A stretch of DNA of 41,576 bases from Caulobacter sp. (GTDB lineage Bacteria; Pseudomonadota; Alphaproteobacteria; Caulobacterales; Caulobacteraceae), in assembly GCA_028291055.1 (NCBI GenBank), contig JAQGIP010000062.1, forward strand, positions 1 to 41,576, read 5' to 3'. This document shows, one piece after another, positions 24,495 to 34,054 of the stretch. Both the position numbers and the translations under genes were made by a program. Below the pieces are notes generated by a model, which saw only the letters and a list, made by a program, of their open reading frames with translations, was not told the DNA's origin and did no database searches. Each line of letters begins with the position of its first letter. Positions within the stretch are counted from its first letter, which is position 1.

Positions 24495-25805
24495 TTAGAT
24501 CAGCCGCGCCAGATGCAGCGCAAGGCCGGCGACCATGCACACGCCGAGCGTCTTCATCACGCCGAGCTTCAGGCGAAACAGCAGCCCAGCCGCCAGCAGG
24601 GCCATCCCCAGCGCCGCATAGTCCAGCGATCCCCACGCCGGTTGCAGCAACCGGACCGGCCCGAGGTCCACCTCCGCCACCTGCCGAAACACCACATGCA
24701 GGGCGAACCAGACCGTGAGATTGGCGATCACGCCCACCACCGCCGCGGTGATGGCCGCCAGCGCGCCCTGAAGACGCCGTGCATGCTCCAGCCGTTCCAT
24801 CAGTGGCGCGCCGGCGAAGATCCACAGGAAGCAGGGGGTGAAGGTCATCCACAGGGTCAGCAGGGCGCCCAGCGTCCCGGCCACCAGCGGCGTGAAGGGA
24901 TCGGGGCTGCGGAAGGCCGCCTGGAAGCCCACGAATTCGCTGACCAGGATCAGCGGGCCGGGCGTGGTCTCCGCCAGGCCCAGGCCGTCCACCATCTCGC
25001 GCGCCGACATCCAGTGGTGGGTCTCCACCGCCGCCTGGGCCATGTAGCTGAGCACGGCATAGGCCCCGCCGAAGGTGACCAGGGCCAGCTTGCCGAAGAA
25101 GAAGCCGAGCGTGGTCAGCACATGGTGGGGGCCCAGGGTGACGAACAGCAGGGCCAGCGGCGCGGCCCAGATCGGCAGCCATGTGGCGATGGTCTTGATC
25201 GCCTCCCAGGCCAGCCGCGCCCAGCCGCCGGTGACGTCGCCCTCGACCGCGGCGCCGCTCGGCTGGGCCCCGAAGCCGACGAGGGCCGCGCCCGCCACCA
25301 CGATGGGAAACGGCAGGTGCAGGAGGAACAGCGCGGCGAAGGCCGCCACCGCCAGGCCGATCTTCAGCGGGCCTTTGAGCGCGCGGCGCCCCAGGCGGAT
25401 CAACGCCTCCACCACGATGGCCAGCACCGCGGCCTTGACCCCCAGCAGGGCGGCGCCGACCGGCGCGACACCCTCTGCATAGGCGTAGAGGACGGAAAGC
25501 CCCAGGATCACCGCCGCGCCGGGCGCTATGAACAGCAGCCCCGCCGCCAGTCCGCCCCGCACCCCATGCAGCCGCCAGCCGACATAGGTCGCCAGCTGTT
25601 GCGCCTCCGGGCCCGGCAGCAGGGTGCAGAAGTTGAGCGCGCGCAGGAAGGCGTCCTCCTCCAGCCAGCGCTTTTCGTCGACCACGACCCTGTGCATCAG
25701 GGCGATCTGGCCGGCCGGGCCGCCGAAGTTGATCAGGCCGATGCGGCCGAAGACGGCCACCAGCTCGCCGAACGATGGCTGGGGCGGCCGCTGCGCCGGG
25801 GACAT
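24495..25805 (-). CDS. chrA: ChrA-type chromate transporter, two-domain (CHR family)
   Basis: 436 residues with two homologous halves. The first has GLINFGGPAGQIALMHR and CTLLPGPEAQQLATYVGW; the second has FGKLALVTFGGAYAVLSYM and TTPGPLILVSEFVGF. The FGGP/FGGA and PGP signatures define the CHR family, which exports chromate by proton-coupled antiport in studied members; some homologues may carry other anions such as sulfate. About ten hydrophobic helices. It follows a lipoprotein gene by 4 bp on the same strand, suggesting one operon. No chrB-like regulator is present in the window. Confidence 0.93.
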   Translation of the reverse strand: MSPAQRPPQPSFGELVAVFGRIGLINFGGPAGQIALMHRVVVDEKRWLEEDAFLRALNFCTLLPGPEAQQLATYVGWRLHGVRGGLAAGLLFIAPGAAVILGLSVLYAYAEGVAPVGAALLGVKAAVLAIVVEALIRLGRRALKGPLKIGLAVAAFAALFLLHLPFPIVVAGAALVGFGAQPSGAAVEGDVTGGWARLAWEAIKTIATWLPIWAAPLALLFVTLGPHHVLTTLGFFFGKLALVTFGGAYAVLSYMAQAAVETHHWMSAREMVDGLGLAETTPGPLILVSEFVGFQAAFRSPDPFTPLVAGTLGALLTLWMTFTPCFLWIFAGAPLMERLEHARRLQGALAAITAAVVGVIANLTVWFALHVVFRQVAEVDLGPVRLLQPAWGSLDYAALGMALLAAGLLFRLKLGVMKTLGVCMVAGLALHLARLI

Positions 25806-25809
25806 GAGG

Positions 25810-26175
25810 TCAGGGCCCGCTGAAACGGGTCACGGGATTGGCGATGAACACCGCGGCGTTCGGCTCCAGACCCAGTTCTGCCCAGGTAAAGGCGAGATCC
25901 GCGTGGCCGGCGGCGAAGGATTTGCAGATGTCCATCCGCTTGCGCCCGAAGGCCAGCCGCACCGCCCCATCCCGGCGGTCCACATAGAAGGCGAAGTCCT
26001 CCTTCCTCGTGCAGCCGCCCGAGGCCACCCGGATGGTCAGGGCGTCGCGCGCGGCGCTCACCCCATAGAGGGGCTCAAGCTCGCCGAACCCGGCGCCCGC
26101 CGGCGCGGCGATGCGCGGAACGCTGGCGCAGCCGGTCAGCAGCAGGGCGGCGAGGAGCAGCATTCTTCGGTTCAT
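25810..26175 (-). CDS. Putative lipoprotein upstream of chrA
   Basis: 121 residues beginning MNRRMLLLAALLLTGCASV, with lipobox LTGC (Cys16). The mature part contains two further cysteines (GGCTRKEDF and MDICKS) and a basic central segment (VDRRDGAVRLAFGRKRMDI). I do not recognise a named family. It precedes chrA by 4 bp, so both are probably made from one mRNA; a role in metal or oxyanion response is only suggested by that. It diverges from the serine hydrolase at 26249 across 73 bp. Confidence 0.8.
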   Translation of the reverse strand: MNRRMLLLAALLLTGCASVPRIAAPAGAGFGELEPLYGVSAARDALTIRVASGGCTRKEDFAFYVDRRDGAVRLAFGRKRMDICKSFAAGHADLAFTWAELGLEPNAAVFIANPVTRFSGP

Positions 26176-26248
26176 GACGCGGCCACCAAAGACGCCCGGG
26201 CAAAGCTTGTCTAGGCTGGCCTTTCAAACATCTTGGGAGACCGCCCGC

Positions 26249-27430
26249 GTGCCGTTCAAATCCCTCGCCGCCGCCCTGCTCCTCACCGCCTGCGCCGCGG
26301 CCGCCCTGCCCGCCCAAGCCGCGGTCATCCCCCGCTTCGACGGCAAGACCACCGACGCCCAGACCATCGAGGGCCAGACCAAGACCCTGATGCGCAAGGC
26401 CAGGATCCCGGGCCTGTCGATCGCCGTGATCGACCACGGCAAGGTGATGTTCACCGGCGCCTATGGCCGGCGCGACGTCGAGCATGACCTGCCCATGACC
26501 CTGGACACGGTGATGTACGGCGCCTCGCTGACCAAGGCGGCCTTCACGGTGATGGTGCTGCAGCTGGTCGATGAGGGCGTCATCACCCTGGACACGCCGC
26601 TGGCCCAGTATCTGAAGAAGCCCCTGCCCGCCTACGAGAAGTACGCCGACCTGGCCAACGACCCGCGCTGGGAGCGGCTGACCGCGCGCATGATCCTCGA
26701 TCACAGCACGGGCTTTCCCAACTTCCGCTGGATCAACCCGGACGGAAAACTCGACTTCAAGTTCGATCCCGGGGCCCGCTACGCCTATTCCGGCGAGGGC
26801 ATCAACCTGCTGCAGTTCGTGCTGGAGAACGGCCTGGGCCTCGACGTCGGCGTGGAGATGAAGCGGCGCATCTTCGACCGCTTCGGCATGAAGCACACCT
26901 CCATGACCTGGCAGCCCCAGTATGAGGACAACATCACCACAGGCTACGACGCGGCCGGCAAGGCCGAGCCCCACGACCACCGCGACAACGTCCGCGCCGC
27001 CGGCTCCATGGATACCACCATCGGCGACTACGCCCGCTTCCTGGCCGCCGTCACCATGGGCGCGGGCTTGAAGAAGGGCTCCTACGCCGAGATGCTGCGC
27101 TCGCAGATCGCGATCACCTCGCAACACCAGTTCCCGACGCTGGACTTCAGCCACATGCCGGACAATCCCAACTGGAAGCTGGCCGCCGGCCTCGGATGGG
27201 TCGTCTTCCAGGGCCCCTATGGTCCGGCCTTCTACAAGGGCGGCCACGACGATTACACCGACAACCACGCGGTCTGCGTGGAGCGGCTGAAGCGCTGCCT
27301 GTTGATGATGACCAACAGCGGCGTCGGCGCGCGGGTCTTCCCGGCGCTTACCGCCGCCATCATGGGCGACCCGGGCACGCCGTGGGGGTGGGAATACAAT
27401 CCGATCCTGCCGCTGGAACCGGCCGCCTGA
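26249..27430 (+). CDS. Exported serine hydrolase, beta-lactamase/PBP fold
   Basis: 393 residues, GTG start with GGGAGA 9 nt upstream. The N-terminus MPFKSLAAALLLTACAAAAL is a signal; LTAC at Cys15 could make it a lipoprotein, or it may be cut after AQA. Unlike the paralogous fold at 18646, the catalytic motifs are complete: SxxK in GASLTKAAF (S93, K96), YSG in YAYSGEGIN (Y180) and MILDHSTGFPN. The C-terminal FYKGGHDDYTDN replaces the KTG box. Likely a periplasmic esterase or peptidase related to class C beta-lactamases; substrate unknown. Confidence 0.9.
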   Translation: MPFKSLAAALLLTACAAAALPAQAAVIPRFDGKTTDAQTIEGQTKTLMRKARIPGLSIAVIDHGKVMFTGAYGRRDVEHDLPMTLDTVMYGASLTKAAFTVMVLQLVDEGVITLDTPLAQYLKKPLPAYEKYADLANDPRWERLTARMILDHSTGFPNFRWINPDGKLDFKFDPGARYAYSGEGINLLQFVLENGLGLDVGVEMKRRIFDRFGMKHTSMTWQPQYEDNITTGYDAAGKAEPHDHRDNVRAAGSMDTTIGDYARFLAAVTMGAGLKKGSYAEMLRSQIAITSQHQFPTLDFSHMPDNPNWKLAAGLGWVVFQGPYGPAFYKGGHDDYTDNHAVCVERLKRCLLMMTNSGVGARVFPALTAAIMGDPGTPWGWEYNPILPLEPAA

Positions 27431-27517
27431 CGCGGTCCAACTGAAGCCTGGCCATTGCGGCCGACGGTTCAAACGCTCATTTGAATGGGCGAACGATAAA
27501 ACACCGGGAGAAGACCA

Positions 27518-28639
27518 ATGGCCGACACCGCGCTGCAACTGCGCTCGCTGCTCAAGGCGAGCGGCGAACTTGAGCTCTCGTTGGCCGAGGTCGCCATCCC
27601 CGAGCCTGGTCCCGGCGAGATCCTGGTGCGCATCGAGGCTACCCCGATCAACCCCTCCGACCTGGGCCTGCTGCTGGGCCCGGCGGACATGTCCACCGCC
27701 AAGGTCACCGGTTCGGCCGAGCGGCCCGTGGTCACTGCCACTGTGCCGCAGCACTTCATGAAGGCCATGGCGGCGCGGGCTGATCAGTCCCTGCCCGTGG
27801 GCAACGAGGGCGCGGGCACGGTGGTCAAGGCCGGGGCCGGAGCCGAAGCCCTGGTCGGCAAGCTGGTCGCCGTCATCGGCGGGGCGATGTACTCGCAATA
27901 CCGCGTGGTCAAGGCCGCCGACGCCCTGCCTCTTCCGGCCGGCGCCACCGCCGCCGACGGCGCCTCCTGCTTCGTGAACCCCCTGACGGCGCTCGGCATG
28001 GTCGAGACCATGCGCATGGAGGGTCACAAGGCGCTCGTGCACACCGCCGCTGCCTCCAACCTCGGCCAGATGCTCAACAAGATCTGCCTCAAGGACGGAG
28101 TTGAGCTGGTCAACATCGTGCGCAGCGCCGAACAGGCCGCGATCCTTCAGAAGATCGGCGCCAAACACATCGTCGATTCGACCTCGGCCACCTTCATGGA
28201 CGACCTGGTCGCCGCACTCGTGGACACCGGCGCGACGCTGGCCTTCGACGCCATCGGCGGCGGCAAGCTGGCCGGCCAGATCCTCACCGCCATGGAGATC
28301 GCCGCCAACAAGACCGCCAAGGAATACAGCCGCTACGGCTCCACCACCTACAAGCAGGTCTACATCTACGGCGGCCTCAACACCGCGCCGACCGAACTGA
28401 ACCGCGCCTTCGGCATGAGCTGGGGCCTGGGCGGCTGGCTGCTGACGCCCTTCCTGATCAAGATCGGCGCGGAGGCCGCGCGCCTTCGCCAACGCGTGGC
28501 GGACGAACTGAAGACCACCTTCGCCAGCCACTACACGGCTGAAGTCTCGCTGGCCGAGGCTCTGAGCCTCGACGCCATCGCCCGCTACAACGCCAAGACC
28601 ACGGGCGAGAAGTACCTGATCAATCCCAGCAAGGCGTAG
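27518..28639 (+). CDS. Zinc-free medium-chain dehydrogenase (quinone-oxidoreductase-like)
   Basis: 373 residues. N-terminal GroES-like domain: EPGPGEILVRIEATPINPSD and LPVGNEGAGTVVKAGAG. The central Rossmann part is ALVHTAAASNLGQMLNKICL, where the usual GxGxxG is AAASNLG. No cysteine cluster for structural zinc and no catalytic Cys/His pair are visible, so it belongs with NADPH quinone/enoyl reductase-type enzymes rather than alcohol dehydrogenases. An insertion near residues 56-85 (KVTGSAERPVVTATVPQ) is larger than usual. Start ATG has GGGAGAAG upstream. Substrate unknown. Confidence 0.88.
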   Translation: MADTALQLRSLLKASGELELSLAEVAIPEPGPGEILVRIEATPINPSDLGLLLGPADMSTAKVTGSAERPVVTATVPQHFMKAMAARADQSLPVGNEGAGTVVKAGAGAEALVGKLVAVIGGAMYSQYRVVKAADALPLPAGATAADGASCFVNPLTALGMVETMRMEGHKALVHTAAASNLGQMLNKICLKDGVELVNIVRSAEQAAILQKIGAKHIVDSTSATFMDDLVAALVDTGATLAFDAIGGGKLAGQILTAMEIAANKTAKEYSRYGSTTYKQVYIYGGLNTAPTELNRAFGMSWGLGGWLLTPFLIKIGAEAARLRQRVADELKTTFASHYTAEVSLAEALSLDAIARYNAKTTGEKYLINPSKA

Positions 28640-28648
28640 CCGCAAGTA

Positions 28649-28735
28649 GGAAAGTAGGGACACACACCTATTTCCGGTCAAGGCCCCGGCCACGCTACGG
28701 CGGCAGGCGGAAATAGGTGTGTGTCCCTACTTTCC
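28649..28735. repeat. Perfect 27-bp inverted repeat, REP/REPIN-like
   Basis: The left arm (28649-28675), beginning GGAAAGTAGGGACACACACC, is the exact reverse complement of the right arm (28709-28735), beginning GGAAATAGGTGTGTGTCCCT. They are separated by 33 nt of GC-rich sequence. It lies between the MDR gene and the rpsD terminator. The ACACACCTATTT core resembles sequences I associate with RAYT (REP-associated tyrosine transposase) elements; no transposase is present in the window. Confidence 0.85.
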
Positions 28736-28749
28736 CCGCGCCATAGCAA

Positions 28750-28775
28750 AAGGGCCCCGGTTTCCCGGGGCCCTT
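28750..28775 (-). terminator. Rho-independent terminator of rpsD
   Basis: AAGGGCCCCGG (28750-28760) pairs with CCGGGGCCCTT (28765-28775), an 11-bp stem with a 4-nt loop. On the reverse strand it is followed by a short T-run (complement of 28747-28750), about 30 nt after the rpsD stop. Confidence 0.85.
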
Positions 28776-28803
28776 CGCGAATTCGGTGGTGAAGTCCGGC
28801 GTC

Positions 28804-29421
28804 TTACGAGGCGTAGAATTCGACGACCAGGTTCGGTTCCATCTTCACCGGATAGGGCACTTCCGACAGCTCGGGCTGGCGAATGAAGCGGGCCGACATG
28901 CCCTTGGTGTCGACTTCGACGTATTCGGCGAAATCGCGTTCCGACGACTGCAGGGCTTCCAGGACCAGCGCCATGCTGCGCGAACGCTCACGCACGGAGA
29001 CGACGTCTTCCGGCTTCACGCGGTAGGAGGCGATGTTGACGCGCTTGCCGTTCACCAGCACGTGGCCGTGGTTGACGAACTGACGCGCAGCAAAGACGGT
29101 CGGCACGAACTTGGCGCGGTAGACGACCGCGTCCAGGCGGCTTTCCAGCAGGCCGATCAGGTTTTCCGAGGTGTTGCCCTTGCGGCGCGCGGCCTCGTCG
29201 TAGGTCTTGGCGAACTGCTTTTCGGTCAGGTTGCCGTAGTAGCCCTTCAGCTTCTGCTTGGCGCGCAGCTGGAGGCCGAAATCGGAGACCTTGGACTTGC
29301 GGCGTTGGCCGTGCTGGCCGGGGCCGTAGGACCGCTGGTTCACCGGGCTCTTCGGCCGGCCCCAGATGTTTTCGCCCATACGGCGGTCGATTTTGTACTT
29401 GGCGCTGTGGCGCTTGGACAT
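28804..29421 (-). CDS. rpsD: 30S ribosomal protein S4
   Basis: 205 residues, standard length. Binds 16S rRNA early in 30S assembly and contributes to decoding fidelity. The N-terminal region ([21 protein letters not shown]) lacks the four-cysteine zinc knuckle found in some S4 proteins, as is normal for alphaproteobacteria. The S4 RNA-binding domain is clear: [35 protein letters not shown]. It is a monocistronic unit with its own terminator and a probable promoter about 130 bp upstream, leaving a long leader. Confidence 0.98.
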   Translation of the reverse strand: MSKRHSAKYKIDRRMGENIWGRPKSPVNQRSYGPGQHGQRRKSKVSDFGLQLRAKQKLKGYYGNLTEKQFAKTYDEAARRKGNTSENLIGLLESRLDAVVYRAKFVPTVFAARQFVNHGHVLVNGKRVNIASYRVKPEDVVSVRERSRSMALVLEALQSSERDFAEYVEVDTKGMSARFIRQPELSEVPYPVKMEPNLVVEFYAS

Positions 29422-29548
29422 TTCGTATTCCGTTCAGTTCGATCCGGGCCGGCGCCCCCACAGATGGAGGCGCGATCGCAACGGCGGCTTCGGATCACCC
29501 GTCATATGTTTCGCCACCGCTGAGCAGGGCCCGGCGGCGGGAAGGCGC

Positions 29549-29578
29549 GCTTATGATGGGATGGGCCAGGAAAGTCAA
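29549..29578 (-). promoter_or_regulatory. Probable sigma-70 type promoter of rpsD
   Basis: On the reverse strand TTGACT (29578-29573) is followed at 16 nt by TCATAA (29556-29551), or at 18 nt by ATAAGC. It would give an rpsD leader of about 120 nt (29422-29545). The gene-poor stretch 29422-29686 (265 bp) otherwise shows nothing distinct. Confidence 0.45.
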
Positions 29579-29686
29579 CTTCGGCCCGCGCGCGGAGGGT
29601 CGCTTTGGGGGAATTTTGCCGATGACCGGCCAAACCCCGTTGTCGATGGCGCCGACGCAATGCCAAGCTTGGGGCCGGAGGTGGCG

Positions 29687-30546
29687 ATGCGTGTGCCGGA
29701 CGAGAAGTTGGCCGAGGTCTGGGATCGCGGCTGGACCGTGGTCGAGGGCTTTGTGGATCCGGAGACGCTTGCCGACGCCCGCAAGGCCCTGTGGAAGCTC
29801 TATCCCACCCCCGAGACCTTCTTCGCCCGCCCGGAACGCTATCAGGAATACACGATCAGCCAGTTCGCCGGCGTGCGTCCCTTCCCCTATCCCACCTGGT
29901 CGCTGAATCGCCTGACCGTCTATCCGGACCTGATCGACGCCGCCGAGCGGTTCCTCGGCAGCGACGACATCGAGATCTACAAGGCCGAGCTTTGGGCGAA
30001 ATACGCTGGCGCCATCAACTACGACCAGCCCTACCATTTCGACTTCCCCAACCACAGCCTGGTCGCGCCGCGGGCCGACGGCGTCCACATCCAGATGACC
30101 ACCTTCATCCTGCTGTCGGACGTGACCGAGGCGGACAGCCCCACCAAGATGGTGCCGCTGGAGCATACCCGCGACCTGCCCTACTTCCCCATCGCCCACC
30201 CCCAGTCCGCCTTCGCCGACCGCGAGGTGGCGGCAACGGGCCCGGCCGGCTCCCTGATCATCTACCGCACCGACGTCCTGCACCGGGGGTCGGACTTCAC
30301 CCAGCCCAACCGCTCGCGCTTCGTGATGATGGTCGACCTCCAGCAGCGCGGCTGGCGCTGGAACGGCAAGATGAGCTGGCCGGGCGCGGCGCTGAACCCC
30401 GACATCGGCGACGCCATGATCGCCATGACCCCGCGCGAACGCGACCTCTACGGCTGGCCGCCGCCGGGCAGCGACTACTGGAACGAACAGACCCTGCGCG
30501 ATGTGGCGCTGCGCTACCCCGGCATCGATCTGAAGCCCTACGGCGC

Positions 30547-30550
<4 letters not shown>
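29687..30550 (+). CDS. Phytanoyl-CoA dioxygenase (PhyH)-like protein
   Basis: 287 residues. Start ATG 29687 is chosen because GGAGG lies 5 nt upstream; the frame is open further up (next ATG at 29660). Fe(II)/2-oxoglutarate oxygenase ligands: H117 and D119 in YHFDFPNHS and distal H199 in DVLHRGSDF, followed by R209/R211 in PNRSR as the likely 2-oxoglutarate-binding arginine. The jelly-roll strands [14 protein letters not shown] and [10 protein letters not shown] surround them. Probably hydroxylates a small molecule; substrate unknown. Its TAG stop shares CTAG with frmA on the other strand. Confidence 0.88.
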
Positions 30551-31656
<1,106 letters not shown>

Positions 31657-31668
31657 GGGAGCGACTCT

Positions 31669-33000
31669 CTACATCTTGGTGATCGGCGGCAGACGATAGC
31701 GTCCGTCGAGCAGCTCCGCACGGGGAAGATAGGTCCGAAGGGTCACGGAGAAGGGCCCGGCCTTCGGCGCCGGAAGCCAGTTGGACGCCTTGTCGCCGCC
31801 CGGATTGCTCCGCCCGATCCAGAGATCAAGGGAGCCGTCGGCGTTCCATTTCAGGCCGGGCGTTCGGTCGCCAATCGCATAGCGGCTGAGTTCGTTCCCG
31901 GTCAGGAAATACTGCCCGTCCGGTGTCGCCTCATACATGGTCAGCGACCAGAAGGCGTCGGTGGGAATCTTGCCCGGCAGGGTGAGGCGATAAAGGCCGT
32001 CGCCGGTCATCAGGCCCGCGCCATCATCGCCGGCCGATTTCATATACATGGCCTCCTGAGGCGGCAGGGCGCCCAGGCCGACCAGGGCCACGATGCCCCG
32101 GTACAGATAGTCCTGGCCGTAATCGCCGAGGTTGGGGCGTGGGTAGGTCCAGCCCTGGACGAACTGCTGGCGGCCGGTGGCGAACTTGGCGATGGCCTTG
32201 GCCTGCTCCACCCCGGCGGCGACCTCCGGCGCCAGGGCGGGCGCCGCTCCGGGGCCCAGCAGGGCGGAGAAACGCCGCAGCAGGCGGGTGTCGGTGGCCG
32301 GGGCAGGGTCGGCGGCCAGCAGGGCGCGGGCGGTCTGGAAGTAGCGCTCGGCGGTATCCTCGCGGGTCGCATAGGCCGGATAGCTCATGCCGCCCGGGCC
32401 GGTCATCACGAACTGGTCCTGCAGGGCGTGGGCGGCGGCCATGTCGGCGTCGCCGTCGATCAGCAGCCGGATCAGCGCCCAGCCGTGCGGCGTGGCCATG
32501 CGCACCACATTGGGGCCCGAGCCCGCCTGCCCCGGACCGACGATGGTGAACTCACCGCCCGCGCCGCCCACCGTGCGCAGGCCCAGCACGGCGTTGTTGT
32601 TGGTGTTCATGTCCATGAAGGCGATGGACCAGTAGCGCTCGCCCGTGGCCGGAACCGTGAGCTTCAGCGGCCCCTTGGTCAGGTCCATCCAGGCGCTGGA
32701 ATAGACGGTGTCGACGTTGGGCGTGGTGATGGTCCGCCCGGCCGGGGTGACCAGATGGCGGGCGTGGGCGAAGCCGTTCAGCCTGGCGCCCTGGGCCCCC
32801 ATCTCCTGGACGCCCTTCAGCATACGGGCTCGCGCCGTCGCCATCTCCACCAGCGGCAGGGCATAGAGCCACGCGGCGCGGGCGGTGGTCTTCATGTCGG
32901 GGGCGGTATCGGCGGCGCGGGCGAAGGCGGGCGATCCCGCGAGCAGTCCGCCCAGCAGGCCTTGCACACCGGCGGCGATCAGCAACTGACGACGATCCAT
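31669..33000 (-). CDS. Exported DUF1254/DUF1214 protein
   Basis: 443 residues with an N-terminal export signal (MDRRQLLIAAGVQGLLGGLL, then SPAFA; a Tat-like RR followed by a hydrophobic stretch). The DUF1254 region (about 40-170) shows ALPLVEMATARARM, PNVDTVYSSAWMDL and GERYWSIAFMDMNTN. The DUF1214 region (about 330-435) shows DAFWSLTMYEATPDGQYF, RYAIGD and SNWLPAPKAGPFSVTLRTY. Family members are widespread with no settled function. It ends 12 bp before frmA on the same strand, so read-through is likely. An Asn-rich turn (NTNNN) is conserved in the family as I recall. Confidence 0.88.
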   Translation of the reverse strand: MDRRQLLIAAGVQGLLGGLLAGSPAFARAADTAPDMKTTARAAWLYALPLVEMATARARMLKGVQEMGAQGARLNGFAHARHLVTPAGRTITTPNVDTVYSSAWMDLTKGPLKLTVPATGERYWSIAFMDMNTNNNAVLGLRTVGGAGGEFTIVGPGQAGSGPNVVRMATPHGWALIRLLIDGDADMAAAHALQDQFVMTGPGGMSYPAYATREDTAERYFQTARALLAADPAPATDTRLLRRFSALLGPGAAPALAPEVAAGVEQAKAIAKFATGRQQFVQGWTYPRPNLGDYGQDYLYRGIVALVGLGALPPQEAMYMKSAGDDGAGLMTGDGLYRLTLPGKIPTDAFWSLTMYEATPDGQYFLTGNELSRYAIGDRTPGLKWNADGSLDLWIGRSNPGGDKASNWLPAPKAGPFSVTLRTYLPRAELLDGRYRLPPITKM

Positions 33001-33101
33001 GGCTTCTTCCTCCGCAAACCTTGTTGCCGGGGACCAGAGGCGCGAACGCCGCCGCGATCAAGGCGGCCTGTCCCCGGTCCGGGGCGAGCCTGGCGAGCCC
33101 G

Positions 33102-33962
33102 CTAGTCGTCGCCACCCTTGGTTGTCTTCGACGCCACGGCCGCCGCCTTCTGCGCCGCCAGCTTGGCCAGCACCCGGCCCCGGCCCCGCGACAGGGCGGT
33201 GATGACGCCGCGCATGGTGCGCACCTCCTGGTCGTTCATCCGCGAGCGGCCCAGCGCCACGCGCAGGTTTCGCACCATCGACGGCCGCTTCTCCGGCGGA
33301 TGGTAGAAGCCCGCCTCGTCCAGTTCATGCTCGAGTTGTTCGTACAGCCCCACCATCGCCGCCTGGTCCGCCGGCGGCTGGACGTTGAGGGCAAACGCCT
33401 CGCGCGGCCGGTCCATCACCGTCATACGCCACTCATAGGCGTTGATCGCCACCGCCTGGGCCAGGTTCAGCGAGCGGAAACGGTCGTCGATGGGGATGGT
33501 CACCACCCCGTGGCACAGCGCGATATCCGCCGTCTCCAGCCCCGCCCGCTCGCCGCCGAACAGCAGGCCCGTGGCCAGCCCCTCGCCGGTCGCCTCCTGG
33601 AGCTGGGCCGCCGCCTCGCGCGGCGTCCACACCGGCAGGAAGGTCTCGCGCGGCCGGGCCGTGGTGGCCAGCAGCAGCTTCAAGTCCCCGCACGCCTCCT
33701 CCAGCGTCTCGAACACCTTGGCATTGTCCAGCGGCCAGTCGGCGCCGGAGGCGCTCGCCCACGCCCGCTCCTGCGGCCAGCCATCGCGCGGCCGCACCAT
33801 GCGCAGGTCGTACAGCCCGAAGTTGGCCATCACCCGGGCCACCGCGCCGATGTTCTCGGCCAGCTGGGGCGCATGCAGGATGACGCAGGGCGGCGCGTAG
33901 GTTGGGGCGGCACGAGGCGTCTCGTCGCCGGCGTCGTCGGGGGTCTGATCGGTCGAGCTCAT
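33102..33962 (-). CDS. trmJ: tRNA (cytidine/uridine-2'-O-)-methyltransferase TrmJ
   Basis: 286 residues of the SPOUT (TrmH) class. SAM-binding and knot motifs: NIGAVARVMANFGLYDLRMV (37-56), LLFGGERAGL (133-142) and IPIDDRFRSLNLAQAVAINA (157-176), with the conserved asparagine at N37. The C-terminal helical extension (RPSMVRNLRVALGRSRMNDQ) is typical of TrmJ. It methylates the ribose of nucleotide 32 in the anticodon loop of several tRNAs. A hydrophilic N-terminal extension of about 23 residues precedes the core. It diverges from the HGSNAT-like gene over 92 bp. Confidence 0.92.
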   Translation of the reverse strand: MSSTDQTPDDAGDETPRAAPTYAPPCVILHAPQLAENIGAVARVMANFGLYDLRMVRPRDGWPQERAWASASGADWPLDNAKVFETLEEACGDLKLLLATTARPRETFLPVWTPREAAAQLQEATGEGLATGLLFGGERAGLETADIALCHGVVTIPIDDRFRSLNLAQAVAINAYEWRMTVMDRPREAFALNVQPPADQAAMVGLYEQLEHELDEAGFYHPPEKRPSMVRNLRVALGRSRMNDQEVRTMRGVITALSRGRGRVLAKLAAQKAAAVASKTTKGGDD

Positions 33963-34054
33963 GGCCCCCGGTTACCCTCGTCTCTGCCCGGACGCTAGCC
34001 ATCCGGGCGAGCGCGCTTGCCAGCTTGGCCGAAAGCACAGCCAATAGGGCCCGC

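Noticed and set aside
26075..28693. Very long open frame (872 codons) on the reverse strand.
   Set aside because: It is antisense to a complete serine hydrolase and an MDR oxidoreductase with clear motifs; its composition (Ala/Gly/Gln/His/Arg-rich, no domain) is typical of G+C-rich shadow frames.
29366..29686. N-terminal extension of the PhyH-like protein.
   Set aside because: It overlaps the start of rpsD and its promoter and is arginine-rich shadow sequence; GGAGG marks ATG 29687.
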